64,000 bases of DNA from CBDEGR01 sp965237895 (GTDB lineage: Bacteria; Acidobacteriota; Terriglobia; UBA7540; JAPUME01). The stretch covers positions 930,001 to 994,000 of the forward strand of contig CBDEGR010000002.1 in the NCBI GenBank assembly GCA_965237895.1, written 5' to 3'. The position numbers and the translations under genes are program-made. Below the pieces are notes generated by a model, which saw nothing but the letters and a program-made list of their open reading frames with translations, was not told the origin of the DNA and ran no database searches. Below are positions 27,346 through 36,227 of the stretch, piece after piece. Position 1 is the first letter of the stretch, and each line of letters begins with the position of its first letter.

Positions 27346-28288
27346 CTGGAACGAAGTTCTTAGCGAAATAATTCAGGAAACAAAGAAGCATAAGAACGCA
27401 GCTGCAGATATTGTTCGGAGGCGATATCTCGAAAAGTTATTTAACCACACCAAAAGAAATGTCATCGCGTATTACTCTGGATTCTTGTCCAAGCCGGGAA
27501 TTCAGCTTCTAGACATCAATGACGAGGATATGAACGGCTTCATGATGGCCGTTCATAAAATGGACCGGAGCCTTGGCCTCGATCTCATCCTTCACACTCC
27601 GGGCGGCAGTATAGCGTCCACCGAAACCATCGTTCGATATCTTCACCAGATGTTTGGCTCGAACGTTCGTGTGATCGTTCCACAGATCGCAATGTCTGCT
27701 GGCACAATGATCGCGTGTTGTTCAAGGGAAATCCTCATGGGAAAGCATTCCAGCTTGGGCCCAATTGACCCACAGCTGAACGGCATTCCAGCTCAGGGGG
27801 TAATAAGCGAGTTTCAGCAAGCCCTTGAGGATTATAAGGAAGACCCAGACTCACTTCAGATATGGCGACCGATCATTAGCCAGTATCGCCCCACTTTTTT
27901 GGGGCAATGCAAACAGGCCATTGAATGGACAACTACATTTGTTTCTGAGCAGCTGGAATCCGTGATGTTTGATGGTGAAAGCGGAGCGAAGGAGAAGGCA
28001 GCGAAGGTTGTCTCTGAGCTAACCGACTCGGACACGCACAAGACTCATGAACGTCACGTGCCAGCATCGACGTGCATTGAGATTGGGCTGAAAGTTAAGA
28101 TGCTTGAGAGCGACCATGATCTCCAGGATCTCGTCCTGACCGTACATCACTGCTTCGTGCAGACACTATCAAACACGCGCGCATTCAAGATAATCGAGAA
28201 CCATTTCGGCACCGCCTTAGTCAAGAACGTGCCGCCGGGGCCAACTGATATTAACCAGCTTCTTACACGTATCGTGCAGCCCACCTAA
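27338..28288 (+). CDS. SDH_sah-type serine protease (ClpP/SppA fold), IS cargo
   Basis: 316 residues. Residues 75-150 hold the serine dehydrogenase proteinase family signature: LILHTPGGSIAST (84-96), VPQIAMSAGTM with probable nucleophile Ser120, and SSLGPIDPQLNGIPA (138-152). The fold is that of ClpP/SppA-like proteases, which use a Ser without a classical trypsin triad. No signal peptide or clear membrane helix, so soluble. N-terminal ~40 residues are helical (RRRYLEKLFNHTKRN). Its start lies within the preceding small gene. A protease is not needed for IS1 transposition, so it is cargo; the family also appears in phage and island contexts and a defence or stress role is possible but unproven. 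Confidence 0.82.
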   Translation: MPNWNEVLSEIIQETKKHKNAAADIVRRRYLEKLFNHTKRNVIAYYSGFLSKPGIQLLDINDEDMNGFMMAVHKMDRSLGLDLILHTPGGSIASTETIVRYLHQMFGSNVRVIVPQIAMSAGTMIACCSREILMGKHSSLGPIDPQLNGIPAQGVISEFQQALEDYKEDPDSLQIWRPIISQYRPTFLGQCKQAIEWTTTFVSEQLESVMFDGESGAKEKAAKVVSELTDSDTHKTHERHVPASTCIEIGLKVKMLESDHDLQDLVLTVHHCFVQTLSNTRAFKIIENHFGTALVKNVPPGPTDINQLLTRIVQPT

Positions 28289-28511
28289 CTTCAGCGGCTT
28301 TTCGCGCTATCTGCTTCCGCTTCCTAGCGCTGAGTTTATCGGCGCGAGCCTTGCCCCCACTGCGGGCACGCTCACGTCTAGCATCTAGGGGCATCTTAGG
28401 GGCTGGAGGTTCGTGGGTCTCTTGAATCTCGCCTGTCGCTATCTTCCCGGCGTGCACGGCACACGCGACCGGCTCTGCCGGTCTCCATTGTCCTTGCGGG
28501 CCTTTAGGCAT
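28263..28511 (-). CDS. Small basic cargo protein, ARKAAEVRW motif
   Basis: 82 residues, strongly basic at the C-terminus: DARRERARSGGKARADKLSA then RKRKQIARKAAEVRWA, a motif of many small accessory and phage-linked proteins that probably contact nucleic acid. The N-terminal half is Pro-rich. It converges on the protease gene with a 26-bp overlap of the ends and lies 45 bp inside the right inverted repeat. Confidence 0.6.
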   Translation of the reverse strand: MPKGPQGQWRPAEPVACAVHAGKIATGEIQETHEPPAPKMPLDARRERARSGGKARADKLSARKRKQIARKAAEVRWAARYV

Positions 28512-28556
28512 GAACCGAGTTTAGCACCCCTCCCGGCTAGGTGCAATTCCGAAAAT

Positions 28557-28576
28557 AATCAAACTGAGACACTACC
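28557..28576 (-). repeat. Right inverted repeat of IS1-type element
   Basis: Exact reverse complement of the left repeat; followed by the second GGCTTTCC (28577-28584). Confidence 0.95.
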
Positions 28577-28597
28577 GGCTTTCCGAACCAGCACCCG

Positions 28598-28620
28598 GTT
28601 CCCTTGCCGGGAAAGGGAAC
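28598..28620 (-). terminator. Hairpin after the TonB gene
   Basis: GTTCCCTT (28598-28605) pairs with AAGGGAAC (28613-28620) around a 7-nt loop, 34 bp past the TonB stop. No T-run follows, so termination is uncertain. Confidence 0.35.
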
Positions 28621-28653
28621 GGAGAAGGAAAACCTGCCGGTGCGGAGAGAGAA

Positions 28654-29802
28654 TTAGAAGAGGTTGAAGTTTACTTCCACGCTGATTAGAACCGGTACGG
28701 CCGTATTGCCCTTCATAGCGGGACGAAACTTCCAAGTGAGGACCGTCCTGACGGCGTTTTCGTCCAGGCCGAGTCCCAGGGGTTTCATCACGCGAGGGTT
28801 ACTGACGGTTCCGTCCGGTTGGACGGTGATTACCAATACGACAGTCCCTTTGAATTTGGCCTTCCGGGCCGCTTCGGAGTAGGGAGGATCGGGGCCGTAG
28901 ATCAGCTCGGGAAAGGAGACTCCGCCGCCGACCGAATAGATGCCGCCGCCCAAGCCGCCGCCCGACCCCTCGCCAAAACCGCCGCCGAAGCCGGGGCCGA
29001 TACCTGTTCCTTCACCGGTTCCGATGCCGCCGCCGAAGCCGGAACCCTGCGTCGGGTCCACCCAATCCGGGCCGAACGGATCGCCGAGATTGTCGAGTTT
29101 CATCTCGGCAAGCTCTATTTTCGGATCGCCGAGCAGTGTGGGGTCCGCAGGCAGGATGGGTTGTAGGTTCTTCAAAACCACCTGCGGGGGGGTGAATTGG
29201 TTGATGTCGAACTTGGGGGCGCCGCCCTTGGGCGCCGGGGTCGGAGATCGGTCGCCACCACCGCCACCGCCGCCGATTTTACCTTCCCCTGGAGGGATGG
29301 GCGGCAGATTGATGGAGAGAAGGGTAAAATCGTATATTACCGTATCGTCTTGGGGCGGTTCCGAGCCATGGATGAAGGCGGGAAGCACAGCCAGCATCAC
29401 CAGCAGAACATGTGCCAGGCCGGAGTTTGCCCAGGAATGCCTATCCATCCGAAAATCGGCCCAGGTGTCCGGCAGGGCCCTGGCCCTGAACGAAACCTTC
29501 AACGGCGGCATTTTCCCGAACAGCGCCTGCCACATGTCGGACAGGTCACGGATCCAGGGTTTCATTTCCGTAACGGGGAGCCGGGCAAGCGGTTTTGCCG
29601 AGCGGCCGGGGAACTTAACGTTCCGGGTTCGAAAGCGCTCCAGCAGTTGGCTGACGATGGAAAGGGGAAGGAAGGGGGTGGCAAGCAGGGTATTCCGAAA
29701 CTCCAGACCTGCCGGAGCCTTTTCCAATTGAACGGGAACGCGAGGCCGGAACCCGTCTGCGATTCCCAGTTGGATAATCTGCGTGCTTTTCTGCGATTTC
29801 AT
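28654..29802 (-). CDS. TonB-family energy transducer, Gly-rich linker
   Basis: 382 residues. A cytoplasmic N-terminus with MWQALFGKMPPLKVSF, one membrane helix (SGLAHVLLVMLAVLPAFIHG, about 128-147), a long Gly/Pro-rich periplasmic linker (GGGIGTGEGTGIGPGFGGG), and a TonB C-terminal domain (PPYSEAARKAKFKGTVVLVI...GLDENAVRTVLTWKFRPA). This layout is common in Acidobacteria. It would couple the proton gradient to outer-membrane receptors. The start may be internal (ATG at 29565, KPWIRDLSDMW), since the first ~79 residues show no family similarity. Confidence 0.8.
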   Translation of the reverse strand: MKSQKSTQIIQLGIADGFRPRVPVQLEKAPAGLEFRNTLLATPFLPLSIVSQLLERFRTRNVKFPGRSAKPLARLPVTEMKPWIRDLSDMWQALFGKMPPLKVSFRARALPDTWADFRMDRHSWANSGLAHVLLVMLAVLPAFIHGSEPPQDDTVIYDFTLLSINLPPIPPGEGKIGGGGGGGDRSPTPAPKGGAPKFDINQFTPPQVVLKNLQPILPADPTLLGDPKIELAEMKLDNLGDPFGPDWVDPTQGSGFGGGIGTGEGTGIGPGFGGGFGEGSGGGLGGGIYSVGGGVSFPELIYGPDPPYSEAARKAKFKGTVVLVITVQPDGTVSNPRVMKPLGLGLDENAVRTVLTWKFRPAMKGNTAVPVLISVEVNFNLF

Positions 29803-30125
29803 TCTAAAGACTGATGCTCCTCAAGGGCTGGAAGGTTGTTCTTCCCGACCTGGTATTTCCAATTATTCCTGCCACTCTGTTCCCAGCCAATGGGTATTTT
29901 TTATGCCTGTTCTATTCACCCATCTATTCAGATGTCATCTCCAGCGGATTGGTTTCCCTTTTGAGAAGATATATTCACAGCAGCCAAGCCCCTCCACCTA
30001 GCATTTTAGCATATCGTTTGACTGCCCCAAACGGATTTCCGCCTGTGCCCGGTAGGCCCGGCCTGTGGTAGGCTGGACTCCCATTGGGCACGTCCCTATA
30101 ATGAGTTCATCGTCTTGGAGGTTGA
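29803..30125. other. Intergenic region between TonB gene and ileS
   Basis: Divergent control region of 323 bp. Apart from the ileS promoter (30074-30102) I see no gene. No T-box-like specifier/antiterminator structure could be recognised by eye. Confidence 0.6.
30074..30102 (+). promoter_or_regulatory. ileS promoter
   Basis: TGGACT (30074-30079), a 17-bp spacer and a perfect TATAAT (30097-30102); GGAGG at 30117-30121 precedes the ileS ATG. Confidence 0.6.
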
Positions 30126-32990
30126 ATGGATAAGGGAAAATCTGCCGAGTTGAAAGCTACGCTCAATTTACCCCATACGTCTTTCCCGATGAAGGCGAAC
30201 CTGCCCCAAAGGGAACCGCAACTTCTTGAAAAATGGGAATCGACGAAGCTCTATGAGCAGATTCGCGAGGCGCGGAAGTCGGCGCCCGCCTATACCCTCC
30301 ACGACGGCCCGCCCTACGCCAACGGTAAGATTCACCTCGGCACGGCCCTGAACAAGATTCTTAAGGATATGGTGGCGAAATCAAAGACTCTGGCCGGGTT
30401 CAACGTGCCGTACCGCCCCGGATGGGACTGCCACGGCCTGCCGATTGAGATCAAAGTCGACCAGGAGTTGGGTAAAAAGAAGGCCGCAATGAGCGAGGCG
30501 GAGTTTCGTCTCCGCTGCCGGAAATATGCGGAAAAGTTCGTCGAGATCCAGCGCCAAGGGTTCCGGCGGCTGGGCGTGCTGGGCGAGTGGAAAAAGCCCT
30601 ATTTGACGATGGACACCGAGTATCAGGCCACCATCGCCCAGGCCTTTGTCGAGTTTCTGGAAAAGGGCTACGTCTACCGCGGCCTGAAGCCGGTCCACTA
30701 CTGTATCTCCTGCCGCACGGCCCTGGCCGAGGCGGAAGTGGAGTACAAAGAACGCCAGAGCCCTTCGATTTATGTGAAGTACCGGCTGCGGAGCGACCCG
30801 GCGAAGCTCGACCTGGCGCTGGCGGGAAGGAACGTCGACATTATCATCTGGACCACCACGCCTTGGACGCTCCCGGCCGGCATGGCCGTCGCCTTCCATC
30901 CCGATTTCGAGTACGTTGCCGTCTCAAAAAACGGTGAAGACGTGGTGGTTCTGGAGTCCCGCCGCTCGAAGCCCGTCCTGCGGGAGATGGGACTCGACTT
31001 GCCGGACGTTCTCGCACGAATTCCCGGTAAAAAGTTCGACCGCATTGAGATTCAGCATCCCTTCCTGGAGCGGAAAGTGCCCGGTGTGCTGGCCGACTAC
31101 GTCACCGCCACCGACGGTACCGGTGCGGTCCACACCGCCCCCGGCCACGGACGCGAGGACTTTGAGACCGGCAACCGGTACGGAATTGAAACCTATTGCC
31201 CGGTCGGCAAATCCGGAGAGTTTGTAGAAGGGCTGCCGGAGTACAAAGGCAAGAATGTTTTCCGGGCGAACGAACCGATTATCAAGCTGCTTGAGAGCCG
31301 CGGCGCTCTGCTGGGTTCGGACAAACTGACGCACTCCTATCCGCACTGCTGGCGCTGTCACCAGCCGGTCATCTTCCGCGCCAGCCGCCAATGGTTTATC
31401 GCCGTGGACCACAACGAGCTTCGCAAGAAGTCTCTCGAGGAAATCCGGAAAGTCCGGTGGCTGCCGAAGTGGGGTGAGGACCGGATTTCAAACATGATCG
31501 CCGTCCGGCCGGACTGGTGCATATCGCGCCAGCGGTTGTGGGGCGTGCCGATTACGGTGGTTTATTGCGAAAAATGCGACGAGCCGTTGCTGGACCCGAA
31601 GATCGGTCGCCACGTGGTGGAGATCTTCCGCCGCGAAGGCGCCGACGCCTGGTACACGCGCCCGGCATCTGAGCTGGTGCCGAAGGGGACGAAGTGTCCA
31701 CAGTGCGGCGGCAGCCAGTTCGGTAAAGAAAAGGATATTCTCGACGTCTGGTTCGATTCCGGCTCGAGCCACTTGGCGGTGTTGGGCGAGCGAACGGACC
31801 TGCCCTGGCCCTCGGATATGTATCTGGAGGCGGGCGATCAGCATCGCGGCTGGTTCCACTCGTCGTTGCTGGTCGGTGTGGGGCTCCGCGACCGATCGCC
31901 GTATCGCACGGTGTTGACCCACGGCTGGGTCATTGACGCCAAGAGCGGCACGGCTATGTCGAAATCAGCCGGTAACGTCATCGACCCGGACGAAGTGGTA
32001 AAGGAGTACGGAGCGGAAATCCTGCGGCTCTGGGTGGCTTCGGTCGTGGTCGGCGAAGACGTGGTGGTTTCCCAGAACATCCTGGGCCACTTGGCCGAAG
32101 CTTACCGCAAGTTCCGCAACACCTTTCGCTATTGTTTGGCGAATCTCTACGACTTCGATCCTGAGAAAGACTTGGTCGACAAAAAAGATTGGGAGGAGAT
32201 CGACGTATGGGTGCTGGTGCGCGCCTCGGAGGTGCTGGGGCGCGTCTATGCCGCTTACGATGAATTTTCCTTTCACAAGGTCTACCGCAATCTCTACAAT
32301 TTTGCGACGGTGGACCTGAGCGCTTTCTACTTCGACATTATCAAAGACCGGCTCTATACCTACCCGGCGGGCTCCCAAAAGCGGCGGGCGGCGCAGTCGG
32401 TGCTCTATTGGCTGGGGGAGGCGCTGGTACGGGCGCTTTCGCCGCTGCTCTGCTTTACCACCGACGAGGTGTGGCAGGTGATGCCCAAAATGCCCCCCAG
32501 GAAAGACCACTCGTCAAATCAACACCCCGGAAGCGTTCACATGGCCGAGTTTGTTCCCACCACGGAACTCGTGGCCGGTTTAAGCAAAGAGCAGCGCGCC
32601 AAGCTCGAAAACTGGCCGCGGCTGATCGAGCTGCGATACGGAGTCTTGAAAGTATTGGAATCGGCCCGGAAAAAAAAGGTGATCGGGAATCCCCTCGAAG
32701 CGTGCGTCCGCATCCGAGCGAACCCGAATTGGGTGCCGTTGCTGGAGACCTATAAAGATTTTCTGCCGACGCTGATGATCGTCTCGCAGGTCGAGGTCTC
32801 TTCCGATACGCTCCCCTCGGACCTCGAGACGGTCGTGGGGGGTCTGGACATCCGCGTCGAGCGGGCGAGGGGGGAGAAGTGCAACCGTTGCTGGGCTTAT
32901 TCGTCCCAGGTCGGAGAGGAGGAGCAGTATCCGGGCGTCTGCCGGCGGTGCGCGGCGGTTCTGCGAGGGATTGAGGCGAGCGTATCCTAG
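30126..32990 (+). CDS. ileS: Isoleucyl-tRNA synthetase
   Basis: 954 residues, a usual length. It charges tRNA-Ile in the cytoplasm. Class I signatures: GPPYANGKIHLGTALNK with the HIGH-type motif at 70-73, the editing domain (TTPWTLPAGMAV), and the KMSKS-type AMSKSAGNVIDPD near 608-620. The C-terminus has the zinc-finger CNRCW...CRRC found in bacterial IleRS. First gene of an ileS-lspA-rluD run. Confidence 0.97.
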   Translation: MDKGKSAELKATLNLPHTSFPMKANLPQREPQLLEKWESTKLYEQIREARKSAPAYTLHDGPPYANGKIHLGTALNKILKDMVAKSKTLAGFNVPYRPGWDCHGLPIEIKVDQELGKKKAAMSEAEFRLRCRKYAEKFVEIQRQGFRRLGVLGEWKKPYLTMDTEYQATIAQAFVEFLEKGYVYRGLKPVHYCISCRTALAEAEVEYKERQSPSIYVKYRLRSDPAKLDLALAGRNVDIIIWTTTPWTLPAGMAVAFHPDFEYVAVSKNGEDVVVLESRRSKPVLREMGLDLPDVLARIPGKKFDRIEIQHPFLERKVPGVLADYVTATDGTGAVHTAPGHGREDFETGNRYGIETYCPVGKSGEFVEGLPEYKGKNVFRANEPIIKLLESRGALLGSDKLTHSYPHCWRCHQPVIFRASRQWFIAVDHNELRKKSLEEIRKVRWLPKWGEDRISNMIAVRPDWCISRQRLWGVPITVVYCEKCDEPLLDPKIGRHVVEIFRREGADAWYTRPASELVPKGTKCPQCGGSQFGKEKDILDVWFDSGSSHLAVLGERTDLPWPSDMYLEAGDQHRGWFHSSLLVGVGLRDRSPYRTVLTHGWVIDAKSGTAMSKSAGNVIDPDEVVKEYGAEILRLWVASVVVGEDVVVSQNILGHLAEAYRKFRNTFRYCLANLYDFDPEKDLVDKKDWEEIDVWVLVRASEVLGRVYAAYDEFSFHKVYRNLYNFATVDLSAFYFDIIKDRLYTYPAGSQKRRAAQSVLYWLGEALVRALSPLLCFTTDEVWQVMPKMPPRKDHSSNQHPGSVHMAEFVPTTELVAGLSKEQRAKLENWPRLIELRYGVLKVLESARKKKVIGNPLEACVRIRANPNWVPLLETYKDFLPTLMIVSQVEVSSDTLPSDLETVVGGLDIRVERARGEKCNRCWAYSSQVGEEEQYPGVCRRCAAVLRGIEASVS

Positions 32991-32995
32991 CGGCG

Positions 32996-33586
32996 ATGTC
33001 CAGCGGAAGGACTGCGGCGCGGTCCCTGCTTCCACCCGTCATGAACCATTCAACGCCAAGTGCAACCGAACCAGCGGCTCCGGCGCAGCGTCTGGGCCGG
33101 GTGAGGCAATTTCTTTATTGGGCGCTGGCGGCGGTCGTCTTCGCCTCCGACCAGATCACCAAGTGGTTGGTGGAGGAGTCGTTTCCTCTCCACGCGATAC
33201 GCCCGGTGGTGCGCGGCTTGTTCAACTTGACGCATACCCGGAATACCGGAGCCGCCTTTAGCCTGTTTTCCGACGCCTCCGGACCGTGGAAGACGTTTCT
33301 TCTGGTGGGGGTCTCCTTGGCGCTGCTGGTCGGAGTGGTCTGGTGGTTGTGGGTGAGTCGCAAGCAGCCTCTCCGATGGGGGTTGGGAATCGGGCTGTCT
33401 CTGCTGCTGGGCGGGGCGGCTGGAAACCTAGTGGACCGCATTCGCTTCGGCTACGTGGTGGATTTCTTGGACCTCCACATTCGCCACCATCATTGGCCTA
33501 CGTTCAACGTAGCCGACAGCGCCATTACCGTGGGCGCCGTCTTCCTGATCATCGACGCTTTTCAATCTCCTTCCCAATCCCGATAA
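32996..33586 (+). CDS. lspA: Lipoprotein signal peptidase (signal peptidase II)
   Basis: 196 residues from ATG 32996; the ATG at 33041 (MNHSTPSATE) is an equally possible start. Four membrane helices. Conserved blocks ASDQITKWLV, NTGAAFSLF, GAAGNLVDRIRFGYVVDFLD and FNVADSAI contain the two catalytic aspartates (VVDFLD and VADS). It removes the signal peptide from prolipoproteins after Lgt has modified them; lgt is at 38487-39254. Starts 5 bp after ileS, so cotranscribed. Confidence 0.95.
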   Translation: MSSGRTAARSLLPPVMNHSTPSATEPAAPAQRLGRVRQFLYWALAAVVFASDQITKWLVEESFPLHAIRPVVRGLFNLTHTRNTGAAFSLFSDASGPWKTFLLVGVSLALLVGVVWWLWVSRKQPLRWGLGIGLSLLLGGAAGNLVDRIRFGYVVDFLDLHIRHHHWPTFNVADSAITVGAVFLIIDAFQSPSQSR

Positions 33587-33606
33587 AGCCCGATGACCGA
33601 AATCCT

Positions 33607-34572
33607 ATGACTGCTACCAAAGCTGAGACTCTGGAATTCCGCGTCACCCCCGAGGAGCAGGGACTCCGATTGGACCATTTCCTGGCCCGGAAGATGCCGG
33701 ATTGGACCCGCAGCCAGGTTCAGCGGCTGATTCGTGACGAGCAGGTGCGGGTGGCGGGCCGGGCTCCGCAGAAGGCCGGGCAGAAGCTTGATTCGGACCA
33801 GAGCGTGACGGTCAAGCCGGTCCTGGACGCTCTGGATGCTTACCCGGAGGATTTGCCGCTTGAGATTCTCTACGATGACGATGACCTGGCTGTGATTAAT
33901 AAGCCCGCCGGTGTGGTGGTGCACGCCGGGGCAGGGGTGAAGTCGGGCACGTTGGTCAACGCGCTGCTGTATTATTTGGGCCAAACGGGGAAACTTTCAA
34001 AAACGTCGGACCCGATTCGCCCCGGCATCGTTCACCGATTGGACAAAATGACCTCCGGCGTTATGCTGGTGGCGAAGACCGATGCGGCGCATCGGAAATT
34101 GGCCGAACAGTTCAAGGCGCGCGCCGTCGGGAAGTGTTATCGGGCCTTGGTGCACGGGAAGATTTCGGAAGGGAAGGGGGAGATTGCGCTGCCGGTGGGA
34201 CGGGACCGCCACAAGCGCGTTCGGATGCGGGTGGGAGGCATCGCGGCACGGGATGCGGTAACGCCTTTTGAAGTGCTCCGGCGCTATGAAGGATTCACGC
34301 TGCTGCGGGCGCGTCCCCAGACGGGCCGCACGCACCAGATTCGGGTCCACTTCGCCGCCCGCGGACGGCCCGTGGTGGGCGATACGCTCTACGGCGCGCC
34401 GGCGCGCATTGCCATCGGGGGACGTCCCCGGGCGACGCTGGAGAGGCATTTCCTCCACGCCGAGGAGATTCGATTTCGACATCCGACCAGCGGCGAGCCG
34501 ATGTGCTTCCGCTCGCCGCTGCCGTCCGAGCTGGAAGAATTTCTAAAGAAGCTCGAAGCGGCGTCAGGATAA
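33607..34572 (+). CDS. rluD: RluA-family rRNA pseudouridine synthase
   Basis: 321 residues. N-terminal S4 RNA-binding domain (GLRLDHFLARKMPDWTRSQV...VRVAGR), then the RluA catalytic domain with HRLDKMTSGVMLVAKT (catalytic Asp) and GRTHQIRVHFAARGRPVVGD. RluC and RluD share this layout; neighbour pairing with lspA favours the RluD annotation, but which uridines it modifies is not shown. The ATG at 33607 was chosen; the longer frame from 33286 overlaps lspA. 20 bp after lspA. Confidence 0.88.
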   Translation: MTATKAETLEFRVTPEEQGLRLDHFLARKMPDWTRSQVQRLIRDEQVRVAGRAPQKAGQKLDSDQSVTVKPVLDALDAYPEDLPLEILYDDDDLAVINKPAGVVVHAGAGVKSGTLVNALLYYLGQTGKLSKTSDPIRPGIVHRLDKMTSGVMLVAKTDAAHRKLAEQFKARAVGKCYRALVHGKISEGKGEIALPVGRDRHKRVRMRVGGIAARDAVTPFEVLRRYEGFTLLRARPQTGRTHQIRVHFAARGRPVVGDTLYGAPARIAIGGRPRATLERHFLHAEEIRFRHPTSGEPMCFRSPLPSELEEFLKKLEAASG

Positions 34573-34661
34573 GGGGGGAATTCAACGGTCGAGACTGCTT
34601 GACCCCGGGGAAGCTCCTTTCTACAATTGATGTGCAGGAAGAAAAAGGAAGTGAGGAAGGT

Positions 34662-35654
34662 ATGTTGAGATTATTTGCTGCCCTGGGATTCGCGTGTATC
34701 GTGACGGCGACGGCATGGAGCCTTGGTGGGTTCGCGGCTCCGGCACGGGCTCAACAAGAGGGCCAGGAGGATCAGGATGTCGCCCGTATGGATGAGACGA
34801 TCATACTAGAAGTCAACCTGGTGAACGTCATCTTCACGGTGATGGACAAGAAGAACCGCTTCATTGCGAACCTGAAAAAGGAAGATTTTGTGGTGACGGA
34901 GGACGGCGTGTCTCAGGAGGTGACGAACTTCAGCCGCGAGGCGGATCTCCCCCTGATGGTGGGCATCCTGATCGACACCAGCAACAGCGTCCGCATGAGG
35001 CTGCGTTTCGAACAGCAAGCGGCCATCGACTTCCTCCACAAAACGATCCGCGCAAAACGGGACCAAGCCTTTGTGGTTTCCTTCGATGTGGAGGCGGCGC
35101 TCGTCCAGGACCTCACGCACGATTTGGAAGATCTTTCCGAGTCCATCCGCAACCTTCAGTCGGGCGGGGTGACGCGCCTCTACGACGCCATCTATTTCGC
35201 ATCCAAAGAGAAGCTCCACTTGACTCCGGCGCCGGATCCTTACGTCCGGCGGGCGCTGATCATCTTGAGCGACGGCATCGACAATCAGAGCGACTACTCT
35301 CGGGAAGAGGTGCTGGCCATGGCGCAGCGCGCCGAGGTGATCCTCTATGCCATCAGCACCAACCGGACCCGAATGTCGAACCGGGGGGACAAAATCTTGA
35401 AGCGTTTGGCCGGTGAGACTGGCGGCTTGGCCTTTTTCCCCGTCAATACCGACGATCTTCATCGTAACTTCGAGTCCATTGCCAAGGAACTCCGCAATCA
35501 GTACAGCTTGGCCTACGTCTCGACGAACCGGAATCGCGACGGCACGTTCCGGCAGATCAGCATCAAGGCGAGAAAAAAGAACCTCCGCGTTCGTGCCCGG
35601 AGCGGATATTTTGCGCCCTCGGGAGATGTGGAGAGCTGGGGAGAAAGTCAGTAA
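34662..35654 (+). CDS. VWFA-related exported protein (acidobacterial type)
   Basis: 330 residues. Signal peptide with cleavage near APARAQQ (28-33). A beta-rich N-terminal part (ILEVNLVNVIFTVMDKKNRFI...LKKEDFVVTEDGVSQEV) precedes a von Willebrand A domain with a MIDAS-type DTSNSV. The closing RNQYSLAYVSTNRNRDGTFRQI and ARSGYFAP are typical of the VWFA-related family described from Acidobacteria. Function unknown; probably secreted and protein-binding. GTGAGGAAGGT precedes the ATG. Confidence 0.87.
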   Translation: MLRLFAALGFACIVTATAWSLGGFAAPARAQQEGQEDQDVARMDETIILEVNLVNVIFTVMDKKNRFIANLKKEDFVVTEDGVSQEVTNFSREADLPLMVGILIDTSNSVRMRLRFEQQAAIDFLHKTIRAKRDQAFVVSFDVEAALVQDLTHDLEDLSESIRNLQSGGVTRLYDAIYFASKEKLHLTPAPDPYVRRALIILSDGIDNQSDYSREEVLAMAQRAEVILYAISTNRTRMSNRGDKILKRLAGETGGLAFFPVNTDDLHRNFESIAKELRNQYSLAYVSTNRNRDGTFRQISIKARKKNLRVRARSGYFAPSGDVESWGESQ

Positions 35655-35709
35655 GATTTTTCGTGAGTGGGGCTGTGACCAGGCTGCCGAAGTGGGGGGT
35701 GGACCGCCG

Positions 35710-35964
35710 TTATTGAACAATGCCCTGGCCGGCTCCCTTCGGCTGCGGCGGCGGGGCCATCAGCCCCAGCGCTTGAAGCAGCACGACGGTCCTCTGTGCC
35801 GCTCCCCGCCAAACCAGTTGGCAACCTTCTCCTTTGCAATTCTGTATGTAGGTGTCTCCGCCGGAATACTCCAGGCTGCAATTCTTGAACTTGCATTCGA
35901 TGAAGACCCCTTCATCCAGCACCACGTGCTGATTTTCAAAGGTCTCTTTTTCGTGTCGCGTCAC
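35710..35964 (-). CDS. Small conserved hypothetical protein, beta-solenoid-like
   Basis: 84 residues from GTG 35964 (AAGGAAGG 9 nt upstream). The sequence VVLDEGVFIECKFKNCSLEY, then GGDTYIQNCKGEGCQLVWRG and AAQRTVVLLQALGLM, resembles a widespread family of small proteins with a short right-handed beta-helix-like repeat (F-x-x-C-x-F-x-x-C). Pro-rich tail. No known function. Convergent with the VWFA gene. Confidence 0.7.
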   Translation of the reverse strand: MTRHEKETFENQHVVLDEGVFIECKFKNCSLEYSGGDTYIQNCKGEGCQLVWRGAAQRTVVLLQALGLMAPPPQPKGAGQGIVQ

Positions 35965-36227
35965 TTCGGTATACCTTCCTTTCGAGTTTCTATTTGAGAT
36001 TCCGCTCCTCCATTCCGTGTGACGGGCGAAGGGGAAGACTGTTCAGGATGCGCTTCCCCCCCGCCGACTGTCAAGGTGACAGACTGTCTCTGAGAGCGGA
36101 GGCCCCAGCGAACGGCAAGGGAGCGAAGTTTCCTGTTGACGGGGGTGCCGAACTGGGTGAAGCTTTCTTACTCCTGCTGACTCCGGATTTTCATTCGGAC
36201 CGAGAAAAATTTTATTGAGGTGACGGC

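Larger units (their letters stand above)
26149..28576. mobile_element. Complete IS1-type element with protease cargo (2428 bp)
   Basis: Terminal inverted repeats are 20 bp and perfect: GGTAGTGTCTCAGTTTGATT at 26149-26168 and its complement at 28557-28576. The flanking 8-bp target duplication GGCTTTCC is at 26141-26148 and 28577-28584. Inside are an IS1-family DDE transposase (minus), a 61-codon ORF and an SDH/ClpP-type serine protease (plus, overlapping), and an 82-codon basic protein (minus). Ends starting GGT and 8-9 bp duplications fit the IS1 family. A normal single-ORF IS1 of this kind would be about 1.1-1.2 kb, so more than half of this element is cargo. Perfect repeats and duplications suggest a recent insertion. 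Confidence 0.93.

Noticed and set aside
28930..29060. Repetitive GC-rich stretch that looks like a tandem repeat or CRISPR-like array
   Set aside because: It is the Gly-rich linker of the TonB-family protein; unit lengths vary and no spacers exist.
30000..30125. T-box riboswitch upstream of ileS
   Set aside because: No conserved T-box sequence or terminator/antiterminator pair could be recognised; a standard promoter is present close to the start.
35994..36218. 74-codon open frame before fabI
   Set aside because: No family motif or ribosome binding site; composition looks noncoding.
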